From the NCBI RefSeq assembly GCF_000174415.1, contig NZ_ACJM01000021.1:1-38171 (forward strand): DNA of 38,171 nucleotides, in the 5' to 3' direction. The translations under genes were made by a program, and so were the position numbers. The notes below the pieces were generated by a model that worked only from the letters and a program-made list of their open reading frames with translations, was not told the origin of the DNA and made no database searches. Below are positions 29,366 through 38,171 of the stretch, one piece after another. The stretch comes from Dethiobacter alkaliphilus AHT 1 (GTDB taxonomy: Bacteria; Bacillota; Dethiobacteria; Dethiobacterales; Dethiobacteraceae). Numbering within the stretch: position 1 is the first letter of the stretch; each line of letters starts with the position of its first letter.

Positions 29366-30745
29366 TTAGTCGTATGACCAAATCCCGTTATAAAGATAGT
29401 CAACAAAATCACGTTCTCCGGTTATTGCATTAATATAGATTATGTAACTTGCTTCAGACTCTTTAGCAATAAATGTGTAGAACAGCTCTTCATTAAATTG
29501 ATGAAATACTGTAGGGCCATCGACAGGGAGAAGTAGCCAATCTATTCCTTGACGGGCTTCATCCCGGGATAGCTTCGGCTCCGGTATGCTTATTTCACTT
29601 TGTGACCGTAGTAAAAACTGATGGTTATAAAACGAAGTAATTTCACCTGTTTGACCCGACACCTCAAACTCAATAGAATGCTCCGGAATAAAAATATTAT
29701 CTATCTTTCTGACAAGGCTGAATTGATATCTTCCTTCATCTGCTGCGTCTCCCCAATCAGAAATTCCATAGTTAGGAGTATATAGTGGGTACACATCTTT
29801 AATGCCCCTGGCAGATAAAAATTCCAGAGCGTTATTAATAGCAGTTTGTTCAGAAATGACCGGCTCTGGAGGATCATTTAAGAGATTATCATCACCAAAA
29901 TTAGCATTAGACGTTTTTCTCAGACTAATAACGTTGCCACCGGTGGCTAAGACTTCTACCTGCCATTCATAGCTATTGTCCCCCTTACGGATAGCGGAAA
30001 ATGTCCAACTGTCCCCCCAATCACTGCTCCAGCCTTCGCCTGTGAGTTGCCAGGCGTACTCACTATCAGGTAGAGGAAAAAAATCTTTTGCTACCTTAAA
30101 CGCCTCATCCTGTGTGACTTCAGGACCAGAAAACCCCAAACGGTTTTCCGGCTCTAATTGTGGATCATAGTGAGGATAAACATAAACTGTGTAGATTTGT
30201 TGAAGATCATCACCTAGAAGGGACTCCATTTTCTCAAGAACCTCAGGCCACACTTTTCCCAGATAAAACTCGCGGTTAGTTTGGGCATTGGAGAAGCGGG
30301 GGTTTTCTTCTATAAAGATGTCTTCCATTTGTAAAAGCATGTCGTGCACTTTACGTAGATAGGCGAAATCCTCATCACTAAGGGGGTCATCCTTACTGCC
30401 GATATAATATAAGCCGCTTTCCACATACTCTAAAAAATATTGCAGGTTATAAAAGTAGAAAGGCTTATTAGAGTGCCGGGGAAGATATGAAAGGCTGCCG
30501 GAAGCTGAGTTGGGGTTAATATTTTCCAGTAATTGCCGATCTTCGCCTGCCATCACTGAACCGGACTTTATCCTCATATCCCTGACAGTTAGGCCCATTT
30601 GGGTAAAGTTACTTTGAATTTCGCCCCCAATTTGGCTTTGCATTTGAGTAATCTGTCGATACTGATAATTAATCAGCACGCCTGAAATAACTAAGAGTAT
30701 CACAAGAACTTTAACCCAAGGGATTCGTTGCAAGAAACTTCCCAT
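29366..30745 (-). CDS. Membrane-anchored PepSY-domain protein, YpeB-like
   Basis: 459 residues. One N-terminal membrane anchor (about 10-28, 'VKVLVILLVISGVLINYQY'), then a helical region (about 30-210) and two to three PepSY-type repeats, including 'VTQDEAFKVAKDFF', 'ISEQTAINNALEFLSARG' and 'LSRDEARQGIDWLL' with the closing 'YIIYINAITGERDFV'. YpeB, the partner of the spore cortex-lytic enzyme SleB, has a similar size and layout. No sleB gene is next to it here, so the assignment is by architecture only. ATG follows GGGGG at good spacing. Confidence 0.7.
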   Translation of the reverse strand: MGSFLQRIPWVKVLVILLVISGVLINYQYRQITQMQSQIGGEIQSNFTQMGLTVRDMRIKSGSVMAGEDRQLLENINPNSASGSLSYLPRHSNKPFYFYNLQYFLEYVESGLYYIGSKDDPLSDEDFAYLRKVHDMLLQMEDIFIEENPRFSNAQTNREFYLGKVWPEVLEKMESLLGDDLQQIYTVYVYPHYDPQLEPENRLGFSGPEVTQDEAFKVAKDFFPLPDSEYAWQLTGEGWSSDWGDSWTFSAIRKGDNSYEWQVEVLATGGNVISLRKTSNANFGDDNLLNDPPEPVISEQTAINNALEFLSARGIKDVYPLYTPNYGISDWGDAADEGRYQFSLVRKIDNIFIPEHSIEFEVSGQTGEITSFYNHQFLLRSQSEISIPEPKLSRDEARQGIDWLLLPVDGPTVFHQFNEELFYTFIAKESEASYIIYINAITGERDFVDYLYNGIWSYD

Positions 30746-30844
30746 ATCGCTACCCCCATTATATGTAATTCAAGAGTAATTCTGTTTCTGCTGGCATTTT
30801 CCTTTTTTAACGATATGAGATTGTTAATTTCTCTGCAACACATC

Positions 30845-30877
30845 GGGTGTCAGATTTAATATTCTTAAACATTTGCA
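30845..30877 (+). repeat. Dispersed repeat, copy E (degenerate), ending the zinc-ribbon membrane gene
   Basis: Reads GGGTGTCAGATTTAATATTCTTAAACATTTGC, four changes from copy D within 33 bases. It supplies the end and the TAA stop (30865-30867) of the gene that follows. Confidence 0.75.
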
Positions 30878-31965
30878 CTGAAAGCTTCATCTACTTCTTG
30901 TTGTTTTTGGGATTTTACATACCTGCTGGCCGGTATCCTATACCCCTGATAAATGGCAATGCCCCAAAATACCAAGGTAATAGGATCAGTTTGAATGCCC
31001 ACTGTAATAAGCTGGACTACGGCTTCAACAGGAAGAAAAAGAGGAATACCAGTTATTCCTTCTGCTGCTAACTCCAAAACTGCAAAATGGCGAATAATCA
31101 AATATTCACTGAACATCATGGCAAACAGCGTAGCTACTGCGCTTATCCCCTGCACTACGGTACCCCGCTTTTTTCCGGCCCCGTAAATGGCAGTATTGGC
31201 AACAATCCAGCCAATAAGAACAGCAATAACACCTGCCTGCATGTTTGTGATTATAACAAAGCCATACCATAGCAGAGAACAGATGACTGCAGCACCTAAA
31301 GAAAAAAGAATTGACTTAGCTGCATTTACGCCCTCTGTTTCCTGTTGCAGTTCTTCTTCATGAGCTGTAAAACAATCGGGACAGAGAAATTTATCTATAT
31401 CTTTATTGTTTTTTGCCGGGAAGTGTGCGGTCTCCAAAATGCTTGTTACCTTATCACAGTTCGTACAGACTATCATGCCTTTAGAATTTGATTTCTCCAT
31501 AGCAAACGCGGGGTATTCTTCAGGCAATATCTGATGTTTACCGTCCTTTAAAACCAGGTTCTCCGTTAGGTCATTTTTAAACATCATGAGCATGGCAGGA
31601 ATGTGATTACCGGAGTGTACGTAATACTTCTCTGCTTTGCCGGACTGCAATAAAATCTCGAGTTTACCTGTAAAAGGAGAGTTCTGAGGCTGGAAGCGTT
31701 TCTGGTACAGTACTTCTTTAATTTCTTCAGCATCAATTATAAAGTTATGCTTGTCCATTGAGAGAAAATCATTATCATCACCTTGAAACCCTTCATACTT
31801 TTCCATCAACTTACCGCTGACATTATACATTTGGCCACCAATCTTAGCCCCGTATAATTTCGCTTGATGAATAAAAGACAGATAGACAATATCCAATGAA
31901 AAGGTATTGTTTTTAACTAAGATAAAATAATTACCGACAGCTCTACCGTCAATAGTAAGATCCAA
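30865..31965 (-). CDS. Membrane protein with central zinc ribbon, unknown function
   Basis: 366 residues. The first ~160 residues are soluble. A zinc ribbon follows: 'CTNCDKV' and 'CPDCF' about 30 residues apart (residues ~168-203). Four hydrophobic helices come next (about 222-240, 245-265, 272-295, 310-340). The last residues and stop come from dispersed repeat E. I do not recognise the family. Start is TTG 31965, with AGGAGGGG nine bases upstream. The gene and its flanks, 30849-32229, form a module of which a gene-less remnant lies at 16895-17055. Confidence 0.65.
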   Translation of the reverse strand: MDLTIDGRAVGNYFILVKNNTFSLDIVYLSFIHQAKLYGAKIGGQMYNVSGKLMEKYEGFQGDDNDFLSMDKHNFIIDAEEIKEVLYQKRFQPQNSPFTGKLEILLQSGKAEKYYVHSGNHIPAMLMMFKNDLTENLVLKDGKHQILPEEYPAFAMEKSNSKGMIVCTNCDKVTSILETAHFPAKNNKDIDKFLCPDCFTAHEEELQQETEGVNAAKSILFSLGAAVICSLLWYGFVIITNMQAGVIAVLIGWIVANTAIYGAGKKRGTVVQGISAVATLFAMMFSEYLIIRHFAVLELAAEGITGIPLFLPVEAVVQLITVGIQTDPITLVFWGIAIYQGYRIPASRYVKSQKQQEVDEAFSANV

Positions 31966-32269
31966 TAGAAGTCCCCTCCTGTCCTTCCCAATTGTAAATT
32001 CATTTACCTTACTGGAATAATTTTAAGCGTTTTCCACATAATTAAAAATAGGCCTTTAGTCCTTGCTTCAATTATGCAAAGTTTGATTTAGTATACCTGG
32101 CAGCATCCGCCAGGTGCAGAATGAAATCATAGGCGAGCCCAAAAAAAGAGCACTGATCAACTATGATCGTGCTCTTCTTAAGTGCCCTTGGCAGGACAAC
32201 TAGCACACCAGAGGTCCAAGGGTCAACTTCACAAACCAGAAACTAAAGCTGTTGCAGCAACGTGGTATG
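31966..32269. other. Spacer between the zinc-ribbon gene and ftsW-like gene, with rRNA-derived block
   Basis: 304 bases without a gene. 32141-32177 is a hairpin nearly identical to the rRNA-operon terminator at 34048-34087. 32182-32216 is 33 of 35 identical to 23S rRNA (34453-34487). The rest shows nothing more than the leader and promoter region of the zinc-ribbon gene. Confidence 0.8.
32141..32229 (+). repeat. rRNA-derived block: rrn-terminator copy plus 23S fragment
   Basis: Left part: AAGAGCACtGATCA/TGATC-GTGCTCTT hairpin as in the rrn terminator. Right part: 35 nt matching 23S rRNA next to the sarcin-ricin loop, with two mismatches (33 of 35). A second, more diverged copy is at 16983-17055. 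Confidence 0.85.
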
Positions 32270-33595
32270 TTATGGCTTCAATCCGCCTATAGATTCTTTT
32301 GGAACCAAATCAGTTCGTCGATAAACAGAGAGTACCAGGCCCGCCAGTACCATGTTTACTATAAAACCGCCTGCGCCGTATGAGATAAACGGCAGAGTGA
32401 CACCAATGGGAACAACTCCTGTATTAGAGAGAAAATATAGAGCAATTTGACCTGTAAGAGCAAGGCTTGCCCCAAGGGAAATGAGGTAGCCATGGCGATT
32501 TTTCTGCTTTGAGACTGCTACAAACATCCTTACTATTAAGATTAACATTAGAAATGCAATGACTAATCCTGCTATATAGCCCAGGCGGGCAATTAAATAA
32601 GTAAGCAAGAAATCCGTTGACCATCCCGGTAGTAACTGATTAATTGCCGTTCCACTTAATTCACTATCAAGTATGGTCGCCTCACCCCAAAACTGTGATG
32701 ATTCCATGAGCCTGCGTATCTGCAGTGTTAACCATCCTGACCCCAGCGGATCAGCTTCAGGATTAGTCATAGTTTGAAACCTCCTGAGCCGATACGGAGA
32801 AGTTAGGACTGGAATAGAAAGGATGAATGCTATTACAGGCATATATATCAGGGCAAGACCGAACTTTTTTACATTACCAAACCATTCTTTTTGGACGGCT
32901 ACCGTTAGGATGACAAGACAACAAACAGTTAGCAAGAAAAGCCCGGTAATAGAAGGCTCCAAAACAGTTATTAAGGCTGCGCCCCCATAAACAAAACCTG
33001 AAATAATTATTCCCGTATACCCCCTACCTTGCAAACTTGTAACAAGTCCTGCAAACACGGGGATAAACAAAAGAGAAAAATAATACAGATACCTAATTGA
33101 TCCACCTGGCTGAGTTTGCACTAATATTAAGCCTATTACTGTAATACCAACAAGAGCCGAACATACGTGCTTGGCGTAGCGCCCCAGGATGGTGTAATCG
33201 AAAAAGTATGCACCCGCAAAGGCGGCTAACCCCATAGGCAGATAGAGAAGAAACTGGGAGAACATTTGCGCGCCGTTTGCAGCTTCTCTGGAAATAAAGA
33301 GCTGGACGGCCCCACCCATGACAATTAATAGGCTTATAACAGCTAAGATAGACCATTCTGTCCTGGGGCGATGTACTTTATTAAGCTGGCGGCCAACAGC
33401 TACAGGGTCCCCCATTTCCTCCACAGACTTTAAAATTGCACTTTCCTCATCTAAGCCTTGGTTCATAAATTGCTTCTTCTGGTCCTCAATATGGTCCACA
33501 AGCTCCTTTGCCACTTCTTGATGAATACTTTTAAAACGTAGCTCTGCACAAACCTTATCTACGAAGCCCTGAATTTGCTTATTAGTTAATGACAT
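32270..33595 (-). CDS. FtsW/RodA/SpoVE-family protein with N-terminal HAAS domain
   Basis: 441 residues. The first ~80 residues ('FVDKVCAELRFKSIHQEVAKELVDHIEDQKKQFMNQGLDEESAILKSVEEMGDP') are a HAAS-type domain, which is common in genes paired with PadR. Membrane helices start near residue 83. The C-terminal half has the SEDS signature: 'LLTYLIARLGYIAGL', 'FLSNTGVVPIGVTLPFISYGAGGFIVNMVLAGLVLSVYRR'. SEDS proteins are glycan polymerases of peptidoglycan. The canonical catalytic Asp loop is only partly recognisable ('ATILDSELSGTAINQLLPGWSTDFLLTYL'). Start ATG 33595 lies 14 bases inside the padR gene, with GGGAGGAG upstream, so translation is coupled. Confidence 0.85.
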   Translation of the reverse strand: MSLTNKQIQGFVDKVCAELRFKSIHQEVAKELVDHIEDQKKQFMNQGLDEESAILKSVEEMGDPVAVGRQLNKVHRPRTEWSILAVISLLIVMGGAVQLFISREAANGAQMFSQFLLYLPMGLAAFAGAYFFDYTILGRYAKHVCSALVGITVIGLILVQTQPGGSIRYLYYFSLLFIPVFAGLVTSLQGRGYTGIIISGFVYGGAALITVLEPSITGLFLLTVCCLVILTVAVQKEWFGNVKKFGLALIYMPVIAFILSIPVLTSPYRLRRFQTMTNPEADPLGSGWLTLQIRRLMESSQFWGEATILDSELSGTAINQLLPGWSTDFLLTYLIARLGYIAGLVIAFLMLILIVRMFVAVSKQKNRHGYLISLGASLALTGQIALYFLSNTGVVPIGVTLPFISYGAGGFIVNMVLAGLVLSVYRRTDLVPKESIGGLKP

Positions 33596-33926
33596 AGTTT
33601 ACTCCTCCCAGCACCTGATTCACAGCCGTTGTATAAGTGCGCCATTCAGAGTTTTTCTCCTGGAAGTATTCTTTGCCACGTTTAGTAATATGGTAATATT
33701 TCCGTGCACGGCCGCTATCGGAAACGCCTTCATAGGATTCAACCAAACCTTGCTGCTCCAGAGTATGAAGAATGGGATAGAGCGTCCCTGCTTTAAGGGT
33801 AAAAACATTCTCCGAGCGCTTCTCCAACTCATCAATCATTTGATAACCATACATATCACCGGTTTCCAATAACTTCAAAATCAGCATGGTAGTACTACCT
33901 GTCATTAAACTTTTATCCACCTTCAC
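33582..33926 (-). CDS. PadR-family transcriptional regulator
   Basis: 114 residues. The PadR winged helix is clear: 'GSTTMLILKLLETGDMYGYQMIDELEKRSENVFTLKAGTLYPILHTLEQQGLVESY' followed by 'GRARKYYHITKRGKEYF'. The frame opens earlier, but GTG 33926 has GGAAGGGG eight bases upstream and starts directly before the conserved domain. It overlaps the ftsW-like start by 14 bases. A perfect consensus promoter with an internal palindrome is upstream, so autoregulation is likely. Confidence 0.92.
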   Translation of the reverse strand: MKVDKSLMTGSTTMLILKLLETGDMYGYQMIDELEKRSENVFTLKAGTLYPILHTLEQQGLVESYEGVSDSGRARKYYHITKRGKEYFQEKNSEWRTYTTAVNQVLGGVNYVIN

Positions 33927-33968
33927 AAACACAACCCCTTCCGAAACATATATCGGCCATCTATACAA

Positions 33969-33997
33969 ATTATATATAGATAGACTATATATGTCAA
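33969..33997 (-). promoter_or_regulatory. Consensus promoter with internal palindrome, padR-ftsW operon
   Basis: TTGACA (33992-33997) and TATAAT (33969-33974), read on the minus strand, are both perfect with a 17-base spacer. ATATATAG/CTATATAT, an inverted repeat at 33972-33992, overlies the spacer and -10, as expected for an operator. Confidence 0.85.
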
Positions 33998-34047
33998 CAC
34001 TAAAAAACCCGCTCTAAACCATGAATGGGTAACTGTGCGAGCGCATG

Positions 34048-34087
34048 AAAAAAGAGCACTGATCAATTAATGATCGTGCTCTTTTTT
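34048..34087 (-). terminator. rRNA operon terminator
   Basis: AAAAAAGAGCACtGATCA / TGATC-GTGCTCTTTTTT with a short loop, immediately downstream of 5S rRNA on the minus strand. Nearly identical copies are in the composite repeats at 32141-32177 and 16983-17007. Confidence 0.92.
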
Positions 34088-34096
34088 AAATAAGGA

Positions 34097-34212
34097 TCTG
34101 GCAGAGACCTACTCTCCCAGGGACTCGCGTCCCAAGTACCATCGGCGCTGGAGGGCTTAACGTCCGTGTTCGGAATGGGAACGGGTGTGACCCCTCCGCC
34201 ATTTCCACCAGA
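34097..34212 (-). rRNA. rrf: 5S ribosomal RNA
   Basis: Minus strand. Begins TCTGGTGGAAATGGCGGAGG, has the conserved CACACCCGTTCCCAT and CGAACACGG segments, and ends with GTAGGTCTCTGCCAGA, which pairs with the 5' end. About 116 nt. Confidence 0.97.
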
Positions 34213-34265
34213 AAGTTCTCTCAAAACTGAACAGCGATATGTTAAAGAGTCTTTCACAAAATTTA

Positions 34266-38171
<3,906 letters not shown>

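Overview
The window looks like a chromosomal segment of an endospore-forming-type anaerobic Firmicute (Clostridia/Dethiobacteria-like). Grounds: strong AGGAGG-type ribosome binding sites, frequent TTG/GTG starts, Gram-positive lipoprotein signals, a Firmicute-style 16S-23S-5S operon whose spacers carry boxA-like sequence, many U-tailed intrinsic terminators, a YpeB-like PepSY protein and a BlaI/BlaR-type pair. The genus is an inference. The 16S fragment at the right edge is the best tool for placing it.

Layout. 0-6.4 kb: class I aldolase, a small winged-helix protein, a membrane protein, the ammonifying nitrite reductase pair NrfH-NrfA (nine haems in total), an M50-type membrane protease and a lone HisF. 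6.5-9.4 kb: a tightly coupled drug-efflux-type ABC operon (TetR, ATPase, two permeases; ATGA overlaps). 9.5-13.6 kb: polysaccharide deacetylase with a cut-short LysM, a diacylglycerol-kinase-like lipid kinase and a two-subunit CoA-transferase. 14-17 kb: DUF2284 metal-binding protein, an orphan Hcp-like (type VI tube) protein and two lipoproteins. 17-24 kb: a cobalamin locus with two divergent B12 riboswitches separated by an IS30-family insertion sequence. One riboswitch leads to an unassigned Cys-containing TIM-barrel-like protein. The other leads to btuF-btuC-btuD(fused)-DUF71, a corrinoid uptake/salvage operon. 24-25.7 kb: RHH antitoxin/PIN toxin and a PhzF-family enzyme. 25.9-32 kb: BlaI/BlaR1-like sensor pair, lipoprotein, YpeB-like protein and a zinc-ribbon membrane protein. 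32.2-34 kb: a PadR regulator coupled to a HAAS-FtsW/RodA fusion under a consensus promoter. 34-38.2 kb: an rRNA operon on the minus strand (16S partial, 23S, 5S, terminator).

The most unusual structure is in the spaces between genes. A ~33-bp repeat (core GGGGGTCAGGTTTAA) occurs five times, each at or near the 3' end of a minus-strand gene, and twice it supplies the stop codon. A 161-bp stretch near 17.0 kb is a fusion of the two ends of the 30.85-32.23 kb module, as if a second copy had lost its 1.2-kb gene. The outer end of that module is itself built of a copy of the rRNA-operon terminator joined to a 35-nt piece of 23S rRNA. A broken copy of the 15.3-kb lipoprotein gene lies at 24.03 kb.

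Other points of biological interest are an NrfA that appears to belong to the calcium-independent (Arg) subclass, and a B12-riboswitch-controlled gene of unknown function.
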